This document shows, in pieces, positions 1 to 8,626 of a DNA stretch of 64,000 bases (positions are counted from its first letter, which is position 1; each line of letters starts with the position of its first letter). The DNA is taken from positions 124,001 through 188,000 of the forward strand of contig CAJQUW010014296.1 of assembly GCA_907163375.1 (NCBI GenBank), read 5' to 3'. The notes beneath the pieces were generated by a model. That model had not been told where the DNA came from. It ran no database searches and saw only the letters and a program-made list of their open reading frames with translations. A program made the translations under genes and the position numbers. Source of the stretch: Prostheceraeus crozeri (lineage: Eukaryota; Platyhelminthes; Polycladida; Euryleptidae).

Positions 1-17
1 TGCAGCTTGTAACTAAT

Positions 18-497
18 TTAAATTTTCAAAATTTTTTTAGGATGTTTTTTTATTTTATTTTCTAATTGTTCTTTCAATAATTTTATCTGATGTTTATTTT
101 CAATGACTGCAGATTTTAACTTTATACAAAGTAATATTAAAATTTTTGATTGTTCAGAATTTTTTAAAAAATGTTTTGCTATATCTGCTTCTAGCTCTGT
201 ATCCTTTTTATCAAGTTTTAATAATTTTTCGTTTAATGGTTTGTCATTAAGTTTAAGCACCTTTAATTCATTAAACATTAGAATTAAAACATCGTTTATA
301 TATTTTTGTTTTAAGTCATTGATTTGTGTATCAACATATTGTTTATTTGCTAACTCTGTATTTTGCTGCGGAAGAATAGAAAGATGCAATGGACCAGATA
401 AAACGTCTCCAGTTTTCATGAAATAATTTTCTATTTCTATATCTGATTCACGATTATTCGGGATATATTCACCTCCACCAACATTCGGTAACATCAT
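18..497 (-). CDS. Fibre-like virion protein of the Polinton fossil, repeat copy 1
   Basis: This 159-codon minus-strand frame encodes a protein whose N-terminal half (about residues 27-57) shows the pattern familiar from phage and virus tail fibres: a TGD.LSGPL turn followed by a NKQYVD segment. The rest is Lys/Leu/Glu-rich and probably coiled coil, as expected of a trimeric shaft. Its start ATG lies 48 bp from the start of a divergent plus-strand small frame, with an AT-rich shared promoter region between. A near-identical copy is at 7754-8233. A role as a virion fibre is inferred from the motif. A generic coiled-coil protein is the alternative. Confidence 0.55.
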   Translation of the reverse strand: MMLPNVGGGEYIPNNRESDIEIENYFMKTGDVLSGPLHLSILPQQNTELANKQYVDTQINDLKQKYINDVLILMFNELKVLKLNDKPLNEKLLKLDKKDTELEADIAKHFLKNSEQSKILILLCIKLKSAVIENKHQIKLLKEQLENKIKKHPKKILKI

Positions 498-545
498 TTT
501 TTTAACATTAAAAAAGTAATTTTTTTCTCACATAAAAATAAAGAA
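498..545. promoter_or_regulatory. Divergent AT-rich promoter region
   Basis: These 48 bp separate two divergently oriented frames (minus-strand fibre-like and plus-strand Cys-rich). On the minus strand the region contains TGTGAGAAAA, a word repeated upstream of the capsid-type fragment near 6690-6760. The same spacer occurs at 8234-8281. A promoter function is inferred from position and from the shared word only. Confidence 0.3.
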
Positions 546-878
546 ATGGAAATGAGTCAAATGTATCAAATTATGAATCCTAAGTCAGAGTTCTATGATA
601 GTAAATGTCAGTGTACGGATTGTTTAAAAGCAAAAGTAATGTGTTTAGGTTGTCAAAAAGTTATATTGAAGAAAAAAATGGAAAAAGCAAATTTAGAAAA
701 CTTATATTCGCCCGTATTATCCTGTTCTTCTTATTCGACGAGATCATCGGGATATGAAAATAAATGTTTTGATAAAAATAATAATAATCCATGTTTCGAT
801 GTTAATCCTTTGTTTGAATTACAGGCCGAAATATCTAAAGAACAAACAAAAGGTGTACCTTCTATCAAGGACAACTAG
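546..878 (+). CDS. Small Cys-rich protein of the Polinton fossil, repeat copy 1
   Basis: This is a 110-codon plus-strand frame that I do not recognise. Residues 20-36 hold four cysteines in two C-x2-C-like pairs (CQCTDC and CLGC), suggesting one small zinc ribbon, followed by a basic stretch (KKKMEK) and a Ser/Tyr/Asn-rich tail. The P-element-like transposon begins 13 bp after the stop codon, so the natural C-terminus may have been changed by that insertion. Copy 2 is at 8282-8614 with one amino-acid difference (V to I). Confidence 0.5.
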   Translation: MEMSQMYQIMNPKSEFYDSKCQCTDCLKAKVMCLGCQKVILKKKMEKANLENLYSPVLSCSSYSTRSSGYENKCFDKNNNNPCFDVNPLFELQAEISKEQTKGVPSIKDN

Positions 879-890
879 ATATCAATAAGC

Positions 891-3871
891 TGCCAGGACG
901 CGGAAAGCGAAATCATTGTGTCGAGTTTTATAGGCTGACAGTTGACTGCGGCCGATCAGCTAACACTGTCTTCCCAGCTCTCTGCTGTTGTTATCGTTAT
1001 GACTCTGCACTGCACCGTCAGGCGGATAATGCACATAATACACAGACTCGAATCATCGCATTAAGACTTTCATCGAGTGCGCTACTTGAGGTCTTGTCGA
1101 AATGCCTCGGAAGTGCTGTGTGATACACTGTAAGGGCAATTACGATTCCAGCGATTCAAAAGTAACTGTTTATGGATACCCAAACGAAGAGGAGGAGCGA
1201 AATCGCTGGGTGCGAGCGTTACCGAATACGATCAAAAAGGTGACACAATACATCGGCATTTGTGCTTCTCACTGGCCGGAGGACACAGAAATGGTTAAAA
1301 TCAAGCGCTATAATCGACCGATCAATCCACCATCAATATTTCCTAATTGTCTGCCTTCGAATTTCATTCAAACAGCTTCTTCTTCGCTCAGAGATGTAGA
1401 GAATCGGCGAGTCTCTTCTTCAGTTCGTTCCTCTATTCCTGATGAGTTGGAAACATTCGAATCTCTTGACAACATCGTTGATTGGACATCATTCATCGCT
1501 CAACTCTCCTCAAAAACTTTCATCGAAGACCATGATTTATGGGTTGTTAAACGTTCATCTACAGACGTGGTCAAAATGATTCACTTCATATGTGAAAACA
1601 TCGTTGATTATTGTGTTTCTGTCACAAGTGACTTTGTTATAACATCTGTAAAACAAAATACACGTGTTGACATCAAGTCTGTGGTCGGATTTGGACGGAA
1701 GTTGACGAAGTGGTCTCAGTTAGAAGCTGTGATATCTGTTACAAAATCAACGCTACCTTCATTTGAAATCGAACTCAATTGTGCTGCAGAAAACATTGAG
1801 CATTCTATGCAGTTCGCTGACATCGACATGGATGTGAGGCGACGTCTTGAATTCTTATTATTTCAAGTAAAACACATGTCATCTCGTCCATACGAGTATC
1901 CAGCTTCCATTTTGAAAGTGAGTACAGAACTGTTGTTAGCCGGAACAAAATCATATAACATTTGTAGAAAGCACCTACTACTCCCTCATCCTGATACTGT
2001 CAAAAAGCATATAGGAAGTTTGAAAAGTACTGGCAGTGTTGCTGATGCCAAAGACACTATAAATGCCGTTTTTCACAAGCTTGTTGGCATTCAGAGAACA
2101 TGTTTGTTGTTGTTCGATGAAGTGTACATAACACCCTCTGCAAGATACCGCGGTTGCCATCTTTTAGGCAGAGCTGAAGATGATCCAAATAAAACAGCTA
2201 GAACTGTTTTAAGTTTAATGTTGAAACCACTTTTGAGTCATCGAGCTTTTATGGTTCGTCTAATTCCGGTTTTTTCATTGACTGCAGAGTTCCTTGAATG
2301 TGAGATTTTGAAGCTTGTTGAAATAGTGAATGAATGTGATGGTAAAATCAAAGCATTTATTTGTGACAGCGCATCGGTTAATAGAAGCTTCTACAAATCT
2401 ATCTGCTCTTCAGATAACGAAAATTATTTGTTTAAACATCAGTCCACTGATTCATACATTTACTGTCTACACGACACAGTACACTTATTAAAAAATGTGA
2501 GGAATAATTGGATTTCTGAAAAGAAAAAAGAAGAGATCAAATTTGAGTTGCCAAACAAAGGCACAGTTGTAGCTAAATTTAGTGACTGCATCAAATTGTA
2601 TAGATCTGAGGCATCCAATATTGTTAAGCGAACAATTCTCACATATCAATCATGTTTTCCGTCTTCAATAGAGAAGCAAAATGTTTGCCACGTGCTCCGA
2701 GTCTTTAATGAGAAAACAGTAGCCGCACTTGTGAATGATGGATGTATTGATACTGCGAAATTCATAGATTATTTTCTTAGGTTGTGGAAGATGCTAAACA
2801 TCAAAACCATAGAGGGACACATTCGCTTGAACGACTCTGATAGAAAACCTTTCTCCGATCCGAATGATAACAGAATTGTATTTCTTCGTGAAACAGCTGA
2901 AGCCATTTCAAGAATGCCCGGAAATTCAGGGCCGTACAGAATACAGTCTTTCACGTCTGTTACTAGAGACGCCTTTGTCCAAACTCTGCGTGGGCTGTCC
3001 AAATTGATTCAGGAGCTATTGAGAGACGAAGCAGTAAAATACATCTTACCAGGTATTTTTCAAACTGATCCTTTAGAAGGCGAGTTTTCATGCTATAGAC
3101 AAATGAGCGGCGGGAACTACTATATCGGCCTAGACCAACTTTTGTGTAGCGCCAGACTGCGTAAATTGAAATTATTTGAGGAATTGGATATCGATCGTAG
3201 CGAATTCTTTCATGTTCAGAATTTGTGTTGCTCGAAAGAAATGAGTGATGATGAATTGAGTGTGATTGACTCTCTTTTCGAAAGATCAAACTCTTTGTCC
3301 GACAATGAACGCTCTTCCTTGTATTATATATGCGGATACATATGCTTCAAGGAAGGTATTGTGAATGATTCAGAATCGGATCTGTTGACTGATGAATCGG
3401 GTAATCGTTTTATTTGTGAGTTCACCGACTTAGTGAGCAGAGGGAAACTGACTTATCCCCGTCATGATGTGGTATATTTTGCTTTTGTAACATATACGTT
3501 CTTTACGAAAGATAAATCTATTGATTGTGGAAATCTCTTATGTCACAGGTTCCTCTACATTTATGAGTCTCTCTGTTTTTGCTTTCCGAACTGTCTAAAT
3601 GTGTGTCGGCGGTTGGTGAATTGCTTCTTCAAGGGACAAGTGAGTATGAGCTCGGATGAGCTGAGCTCATCCAAAGCTGCCAAGCGAAAACGACAAAAAC
3701 TTAATTCCTAGATGTACACAGCATCCAAATTGATGCATTTTTGCCTTTGAAATATATGTTTTTTGCCTATAAATTGGTTTTCCTAATTTAAAAAGTTTCT
3801 TGTAAAATATTGATAATTAAGGGTCAGCCTATAAAAAAATTTGCTTACTTCTGACATTCTGCGTCCTGGCA
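891..3871 (+). mobile_element. P-element-like DNA transposon (THAP/P superfamily), copy 1
   Basis: This is a 2981-bp element inserted in the Polinton fossil. The left end reads TGCCAGGACGCGGAA and the right end, read inward, TGCCAGGACGCAGAA, giving terminal inverted repeats of about 15 bp with one mismatch. P elements normally make 8-bp target duplications, and I could not find one here. Just outside the repeats there is an inverted ATAAG / CTTAT pair, so the true ends may lie a few bases further out. The element is clearly less AT-rich than its surroundings. It encodes one long transposase frame (1102-3711) with about 210 bp of 5' leader and 160 bp of 3' sequence. Confidence 0.85.
1102..3711 (+). 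CDS. THAP-domain P-element-type transposase (THAP9-like), apparently intact
   Basis: This 869-codon frame encodes a transposase that would act on the element's own ends in the nucleus. Residues 1-81 form a THAP zinc finger for DNA binding: C5, C10, C54 and H57 as the C2CH ligands, and a PPSIFP box at 76-81 in place of the usual AVPTIF. The RNase-H-like catalytic region follows. Candidate acidic residues are D339 (LLFDEVY), D422 (FICDSAS) and E659 (DPLEG), the last just before a typical GGN segment. A CLHDTVHLLKNVRNNW stretch near residue 455 matches the P-family insertion domain. The length compares well with human THAP9 (about 900 residues). No stop or frameshift is seen, and no introns are needed. 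Activity cannot be judged from sequence alone. Confidence 0.9.
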   Translation: MPRKCCVIHCKGNYDSSDSKVTVYGYPNEEEERNRWVRALPNTIKKVTQYIGICASHWPEDTEMVKIKRYNRPINPPSIFPNCLPSNFIQTASSSLRDVENRRVSSSVRSSIPDELETFESLDNIVDWTSFIAQLSSKTFIEDHDLWVVKRSSTDVVKMIHFICENIVDYCVSVTSDFVITSVKQNTRVDIKSVVGFGRKLTKWSQLEAVISVTKSTLPSFEIELNCAAENIEHSMQFADIDMDVRRRLEFLLFQVKHMSSRPYEYPASILKVSTELLLAGTKSYNICRKHLLLPHPDTVKKHIGSLKSTGSVADAKDTINAVFHKLVGIQRTCLLLFDEVYITPSARYRGCHLLGRAEDDPNKTARTVLSLMLKPLLSHRAFMVRLIPVFSLTAEFLECEILKLVEIVNECDGKIKAFICDSASVNRSFYKSICSSDNENYLFKHQSTDSYIYCLHDTVHLLKNVRNNWISEKKKEEIKFELPNKGTVVAKFSDCIKLYRSEASNIVKRTILTYQSCFPSSIEKQNVCHVLRVFNEKTVAALVNDGCIDTAKFIDYFLRLWKMLNIKTIEGHIRLNDSDRKPFSDPNDNRIVFLRETAEAISRMPGNSGPYRIQSFTSVTRDAFVQTLRGLSKLIQELLRDEAVKYILPGIFQTDPLEGEFSCYRQMSGGNYYIGLDQLLCSARLRKLKLFEELDIDRSEFFHVQNLCCSKEMSDDELSVIDSLFERSNSLSDNERSSLYYICGYICFKEGIVNDSESDLLTDESGNRFICEFTDLVSRGKLTYPRHDVVYFAFVTYTFFTKDKSIDCGNLLCHRFLYIYESLCFCFPNCLNVCRRLVNCFFKGQVSMSSDELSSSKAAKRKRQKLNS

Positions 3872-3896
3872 CTACTTATAACATATTTAGTAGTCC

Positions 3897-4226
3897 TTGC
3901 TTCTATTGAAACAAATTATTGCATATTTACAAGGTGATCCATTTATAAAATTTATGGATATTGTAAGTAAATATAATGACGTTGCATATGTTGAATTAAA
4001 TAAAGAAAATATAGTTATCATAGGTCATAATAATGTTTATGGATTTATTAGAGCCGCTTTGCCAATTAGTAATACTCATTGGATAGAAAATAAAATAATT
4101 AATTATATTAATGTTAGAGAATTAGTAAAAGAATTAAAAATTTTTTCGAAAGAAAAAATTAGATTATTTTTTGATGAGTTTAATCAATATAATATTCATA
4201 TTGAAAGTAAAAAACATAATGAATAA
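3897..4226 (+). CDS. Unidentified protein fragment of the Polinton fossil, repeat copy 1
   Basis: This 109-codon frame starts about 25 bp after the right end of the P-element-like insertion. It is Ile/Asn/Lys-rich, with a segment at 40-60 (NIVIIGHNNVYGFIRAALP) that looks like a folded domain and not low complexity. The same product, with one substitution, is at 11634-11963. I do not recognise a family. It probably belonged to a longer protein together with the next plus-strand frame. Confidence 0.35.
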   Translation: MLLLKQIIAYLQGDPFIKFMDIVSKYNDVAYVELNKENIVIIGHNNVYGFIRAALPISNTHWIENKIINYINVRELVKELKIFSKEKIRLFFDEFNQYNIHIESKKHNE

Positions 4227-4340
4227 TTATTATGTCAAGTATATTATAGAGATACAATTTATAAAAAAGAAACATCAGAAATGCGCCAAAGATATGATAA
4301 TGATACTTATATAGGATTATATTGAAATTTAAATATTAAT

Positions 4341-5021
4341 TTGTTAAAATCTTATATAAATGGTTTAGGACAACAAGAAAAAATTTATATGTGGACAACA
4401 CCTTATACTATTAACAATGACCATAATCATAATCATAATAATTTTAAAGAATCTGATAATAATAATTTTAAAGAATCTTATAATGATAATAATGATGATG
4501 ATAATATAGATGATGATTCTGAAACATCTGAAAAAGGTGTAAATGGTAAAAAAGATTATAAAAATACTAGTAATTACAAAAATTTAAGTAAAGAAAAGTT
4601 TATATCTCAACATGATATTAATACTACATATAATCAAAACTTATCAAAATTTCATTTTCTTACAATTGAAAATAATAATAATGGAATAGTTGAAGATACT
4701 ATCAAACAATTATGTTTTGGATCTACAAAATTTAAATTAGGATTTACATCAAATCAATTTAAAATTTTATCATCTTTAATAAAAACTAAAAATGAATCAG
4801 ATTATGGTGGTGTTATTAAATTTTCCAAAAGAGATCAAAGACCAATATTTTTCTCTATTATATTATTATCAAATAATAAGTGTAATTTGGAATTAGATAT
4901 TCCTATCAGGGAATGGCATCCTATACCAAAAAGTGTAATTTATGATGTTGATGAAGAATCAGTAGTTAGTGAAAATAAATTTAAATTATCTTTTAATAAG
5001 ACTTTATATGATATATTGTAA
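4341..5021 (+). CDS. Unidentified Asn/Asp-rich protein of the Polinton fossil, repeat copy 1
   Basis: This 226-codon plus-strand frame opens with a short conserved-looking segment (about residues 1-23, including QEKIYMWTTPYT). It continues with about 45 residues of His/Asn/Asp low complexity, and ends with a roughly 100-residue region that looks globular (FGSTKFKLGF, IPIREWHPIP). It faces the polymerase gene tail to tail. The intervening 140 bp contain a TTTTTAGATGTAATAAA-type repeat. An identical copy is at 12078-12758. Its function is unknown. Confidence 0.4.
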   Translation: MLKSYINGLGQQEKIYMWTTPYTINNDHNHNHNNFKESDNNNFKESYNDNNDDDNIDDDSETSEKGVNGKKDYKNTSNYKNLSKEKFISQHDINTTYNQNLSKFHFLTIENNNNGIVEDTIKQLCFGSTKFKLGFTSNQFKILSSLIKTKNESDYGGVIKFSKRDQRPIFFSIILLSNNKCNLELDIPIREWHPIPKSVIYDVDEESVVSENKFKLSFNKTLYDIL

Positions 5022-5161
5022 TAATAAAAACTTAATAGAAAATAACAAAATATTCTATAAAAAATTATTTTTAGATGTAATAAATTTTTAGATGTATTAA
5101 AATTTTCATATGTAATGAAATTTTTAGATGTAATAAGTTTTTAGATGTAATAAAAAAATTA
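5022..5161. repeat. Short tandem AT repeat between convergent genes, copy 1
   Basis: About five degenerate copies of a TTTTTAGATGTAATAA-like unit lie between the converging unidentified plus-strand frame and the polymerase tail. The same array is at 12759-12898. It may serve as a bidirectional 3'-end or terminator region, but this is only inferred from position. Confidence 0.45.
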
Positions 5162-6330
5162 TTATTCCCACGTGTCATCATCATCACTTAAATTACTCTC
5201 ACTGACGATTGTTTGAAATATTTCAGCTTGAATATCTTCTCCGTTATAAGGTAACATAATTTCATTTTCATCAGGTGCTTGACGTTTAAGAATATTTATT
5301 TGACCAGAAAATTTTTTTTCTTCAGTATTATTATTTTTATCAGGAATACTAATTCCAGTTTCTAAAGATCTTTTCCATGGTTTATTAACTGTAGTCGATA
5401 ATGTTTTACCCGAATATAATTTTATAAAATCTTCTACTTTTACTTTATCTTGTGAATATCCTTTGAATGTTTTCTTTTCACTAAGTCTCCCTTGTTCATC
5501 TACAGTAATACAATATTTTATTTTAGGAGCAATAAACATTGCAAAATTAATTCCACCATTTCCATAATCATTTTTTCCTTGACACAATTCCCCACCAACA
5601 TTTCCAGCGGCATCTACTTTATTGAAGAGCTCATTAGAAATGTCTATTGAATCAGTGTTTTTTACAATTAATGGAAAACCAAAATTAAATGCGGCATCTT
5701 CTGTTTCAATATCATAAACATATTGTGGTTTATTATTTAAGTATCTTACAGTGGTGACATCTTTGGTAATATCATTTTTAACTTGACACGCAGTAAAACA
5801 CAATGGTTTATCTTGTCTTTCGCTTACTACCAAATTAATACCTAGAGATGATGCCAAATTGTATAAACCACTAAAGGTTTCTTTATTTTTCTGTGTAAAA
5901 CAAATAGTTGCATATTTACTTGTAAAAAAGATTTCTTGCTCCCATCTGCTGCATAAAACCCAACAAAGAACCAATATCTAATATTATATTCAGCATTTAG
6001 AACATTCCAAGGAACACGCTTTTCTCTAAACTAATTATAATAATTTTCAGTAAAGTATATAGCATAATGTTTGGATTTTGAAAATTAAGTTTGTATACAC
6101 TAGATGATCTCATTGTATTATATATTTTACAATCATTGTTATAAACTTCATTAATTTATGTTTTTAATTTCATTAAGAGGTTAAGGTCTTGGTTATTTAA
6201 AGTGCAACAATATCTGACTCCTGATTTATAATTATAGATTCCAGCAGAGCCATCTCCTAAAAAGAACCCTTCTATAAATGCTTGCTTACATCTTAAATTA
6301 GGTGAATCATTAACATAAATATCACTTACA
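5162..6330 (-). pseudogene. Polymerase C-terminal part and intein C-terminal part, truncated by the duplication border (copy 1)
   Basis: The minus-strand frames here repeat 12899-14067. The region nearest 5162 encodes the palm/thumb end of a protein-primed family B DNA polymerase, including an APKIKYC segment (the KxY motif). Upstream of it (from about 5657 to 6330) are intein-type blocks: a VYDIETED block, the end block LIVKN before TDSI, and further up a LAGLIDADG-type endonuclease block (FIEGFFLGDGS, about 6245-6280). The repeat ends at 6330, so the remaining polymerase parts are not represented in this copy. It is a fossil fragment. Confidence 0.8.
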
Positions 6331-6665
6331 ACATCTAAACATAAAACAACTTTCAACATCTAAACACATTTGTTTAAATAATCTGGGAAAGAAATTATTC
6401 TCTAATGCAATATTATCGCTATCTGGTAATGGTGTTGTAAAATTGGCATCTTTATATAAAGAATATTCACAGTGTAAAAAGGAACCAGGTAAATATAAAT
6501 AACTTTGCTGATTATCAACTTCAAAATTAAATCACCTCCAGTATTTATTCTACCGGAAGATCCGGGATTCATAGCAATTCTTATATAGTCATTCTTTTTT
6601 GATTGTAACTGACGAACGGAGGGAGGATCGTCTAATCTAAATTTATTTTCAATAAGAGAAGACAT
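6331..6665 (-). pseudogene. Capsid-type (jelly-roll) protein remnant of the Polinton fossil
   Basis: Only the N-terminal part is represented. It opens with MSSLIENK and continues through a segment (PGSSGRINTGGD) followed by beta-strand-like sequence that I associate with the start of Polinton/adintovirus capsid proteins. The assignment rests on general resemblance and on neighbours. It is broken. The fragment lies immediately beyond the duplication border, so its remainder may lie outside the window. Confidence 0.4.
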
Positions 6666-6784
6666 TTTTTAAAAAATAATTTGACTTTTTTGTTTTTCAC
6701 ACACACAAAAAAAATTTTCACACGCAGAAAAAAAATTTCTCACACAGAAAAAATATTTTCTTAGGTTTCCTTTTCGAATATATT
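6666..6784 (-). promoter_or_regulatory. Three-fold CACACA/A-tract repeat upstream of the capsid-type gene
   Basis: Three imperfect copies of TTTTCACACACA plus an A-tract lie at about 6691-6760, directly upstream of a minus-strand start. Read on the minus strand they give TGTGTGAGAAA / TGCGTGTGAAAA. An AAAAGTCAAATT word sits just before the start codon and recurs near 7282-7294 upstream of the next minus-strand gene. A virus-style promoter repeat is the likely meaning, by inference. Confidence 0.4.
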
Positions 6785-7267
6785 TTAGAACTTTGCTAAA
6801 CCAGTACCTAAATGCGTGCCATTGCCTCTTATTTCTTCAATTGATTTCTTCTCCTGTTTACTCTCTGATCGAGTACCACTTCTCAAGGTTTCACCTGTCA
6901 CTGCTATGTTAGCAATTTTGTTTTCTGATTCCTGTGAAAGTTTTTTTAATATTTTTAGTTCTTCAGAAGCATTCTTAAGTTGACGAATAGTTTCCAGTTG
7001 CTTTAATTCGTTTTGAGACTTAACAGCATTTGATATTGCACTAGCTGTACTACCTATAGCAGCTGCTTCTTTTGCAGCAGATGTAATCAAGTCTTTATTA
7101 TTTTTAATGAAGTTAACGATACTTCCTATGCCAGAAAAGATGCCATCTCCTTCTTTTTGAATAGTTTCTACATTGTTACAATGGTAAACAGATTTCATAG
7201 ATGGTTCATGTGCTATTTTTTGATTTGAAGCAAAATGTTTAAGATTGTGTTTATAAATTATAGGCAA
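6785..7267 (-). CDS. Small Ala/Gly-rich protein of the Polinton fossil (core/pVI-like?)
   Basis: This is a minus-strand frame of up to 160 codons. The first in-frame ATG gives a shorter product of about 137 residues (start near 7198). It has a Gly/Ile-rich hydrophobic helix (GDGIFSGIGSIVNFIKNN), then an Ala-rich helix (AAKEAAAIG), a long charged helix, and a basic Ser/Gly-rich tail. The layout recalls adenovirus pVI / Polinton minor core proteins, but no diagnostic motif was found. It lies between the capsid-type fragment and a coiled-coil gene. Confidence 0.4.
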   Translation of the reverse strand: MPIIYKHNLKHFASNQKIAHEPSMKSVYHCNNVETIQKEGDGIFSGIGSIVNFIKNNKDLITSAAKEAAAIGSTASAISNAVKSQNELKQLETIRQLKNASEELKILKKLSQESENKIANIAVTGETLRSGTRSESKQEKKSIEEIRGNGTHLGTGLAKF

Positions 7268-7357
7268 TTTTTAGGATTAAATTTGACTTTTGAGAAAAAT
7301 ATTTACGTTAAGATTTACGTTTATGATTCGTTAGTAACCTGAAGACCTTTGGTACGA

Positions 7358-7690
7358 TCAAGATTTACGTGTGTGAATGGACAACAACCGCGTGATAACT
7401 TTATTAATTTTCATTTGCACTTTATCTATTACGTCAAGCGGCGTGTGATGTATTTTAATTTCTTTTTTATTAACTTGCATTTTCTGCTGATTCATCTTCA
7501 ACGCCATTTTAAGAGCATTCAATTGAACTTTAAGAACATCTAACTGATTTTTAACAGCATCTAACTGTTCTTTATTTCCTTTATAAGTTTTCCTTAATTC
7601 ATTTTCTACATTGCTTTTAAGAGTTTTCATTTTATCAACTTCTTGATTTAGTGACTTTACTTCATTTATTATTCTATTCATCTTTTTCAT
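7358..7690 (-). CDS. Coiled-coil protein of the Polinton fossil
   Basis: This 110-codon frame is almost entirely predicted coiled coil: Lys/Glu/Leu/Asn-rich with regular heptads (NQLDVLKVQLNALKMALK). It sits directly before the second copy of the fibre-like gene, both on the minus strand. It could be a shaft or a core protein. No family was recognised. Confidence 0.4.
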   Translation of the reverse strand: MKKMNRIINEVKSLNQEVDKMKTLKSNVENELRKTYKGNKEQLDAVKNQLDVLKVQLNALKMALKMNQQKMQVNKKEIKIHHTPLDVIDKVQMKINKVITRLLSIHTRKS

Positions 7691-7753
7691 ATGTTGAGTA
7701 ATTTTTAGAATTCAATTCATCAACACTTATTTGGAATGCAGCTTGTAACTAAT

Positions 7754-8233
7754 TTAAATTTTCAAAATTTTTTTAGGATGTTTTTTTATTTTATTTTCTA
7801 ATTGTTCTTTCAATAATTTTATCTGATGTTTATTTTCAATGACTGCAGATTTTAACTTTATACAAAGTAATATTAAAATTTTTGATTGTTCAGAATTTTT
7901 TAAAAAATGTTTTGCTATATCTGCTTCTAGCTCTGTATCCTTTTTATCAAGTTTTAATAATTTTTCGTTTAATGGTTTGTCATTAAGTTTAAGCACCTTT
8001 AATTCATTAAACATTAGAATTAAAACATCGTTTATATATTTTTGTTTTAAGTCATTGATTTGTGTATCAACATATTGTTTATTTGCTAACTCTGTATTTT
8101 GCTGCGGAAGAATAGAAAGATGCAATGGACCAGATAAAACGTCTCCAGTTTTCATGAAATAATTTTCTATTTCTATATCTGATTCACGATTATTCGGGAT
8201 ATATTCACCTCCACCAACATTCGGTAACATCAT
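7754..8233 (-). CDS. Fibre-like virion protein of the Polinton fossil, repeat copy 2
   Basis: Identical in protein sequence to the frame at 18-497: a TGD.LSGPL/NKQYVD fibre-type segment followed by a Lys/Leu-rich coiled-coil tail. Here the gene upstream on the same strand's map (7358-7690) is visible, which the left window edge hides for copy 1. Confidence 0.55.
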   Translation of the reverse strand: MMLPNVGGGEYIPNNRESDIEIENYFMKTGDVLSGPLHLSILPQQNTELANKQYVDTQINDLKQKYINDVLILMFNELKVLKLNDKPLNEKLLKLDKKDTELEADIAKHFLKNSEQSKILILLCIKLKSAVIENKHQIKLLKEQLENKIKKHPKKILKI

Positions 8234-8281
8234 TTTTTTAACATTAAAAAAGTAATTTTTTTCTCACATAAAAATAAAGAA

Positions 8282-8614
8282 ATGGAAATGAGTCAAATGT
8301 ATCAAATTATGAATCCTAAGTCAGAGTTCTATGATAGTAAATGTCAGTGTACGGATTGTTTAAAAGCAAAAGTAATGTGTTTAGGTTGTCAAAAAATTAT
8401 ATTGAAGAAAAAAATGGAAAAAGCAAATTTAGAAAACTTATATTCGCCCGTATTATCCTGTTCTTCTTATTCGACGAGATCATCGGGATATGAAAATAAA
8501 TGTTTTGATAAAAATAATAATAATCCATGTTTCGATGTTAATCCTTTGTTTGAATTACAGGCCGAAATATCTAAAGAACAAACAAAAGGTGTACCTTCTA
8601 TCAAGGACAACTAG
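8282..8614 (+). CDS. Small Cys-rich protein of the Polinton fossil, repeat copy 2
   Basis: This is the counterpart of 546-878 with a single V-to-I change. The P-element-like transposon starts 13 bp beyond its stop, exactly as in copy 1, which shows that the transposon was already present when the block was duplicated. Confidence 0.5.
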   Translation: MEMSQMYQIMNPKSEFYDSKCQCTDCLKAKVMCLGCQKIILKKKMEKANLENLYSPVLSCSSYSTRSSGYENKCFDKNNNNPCFDVNPLFELQAEISKEQTKGVPSIKDN

Positions 8615-8626
8615 ATATCAATAAGC

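Noticed and set aside
103-426. Plus-strand gene opposite the fibre-like frame (also 7839-8162)
   Set aside because: Ser/Phe-rich composition is typical of the antisense of a Lys/Glu/Leu coiled coil. It has no independent support.
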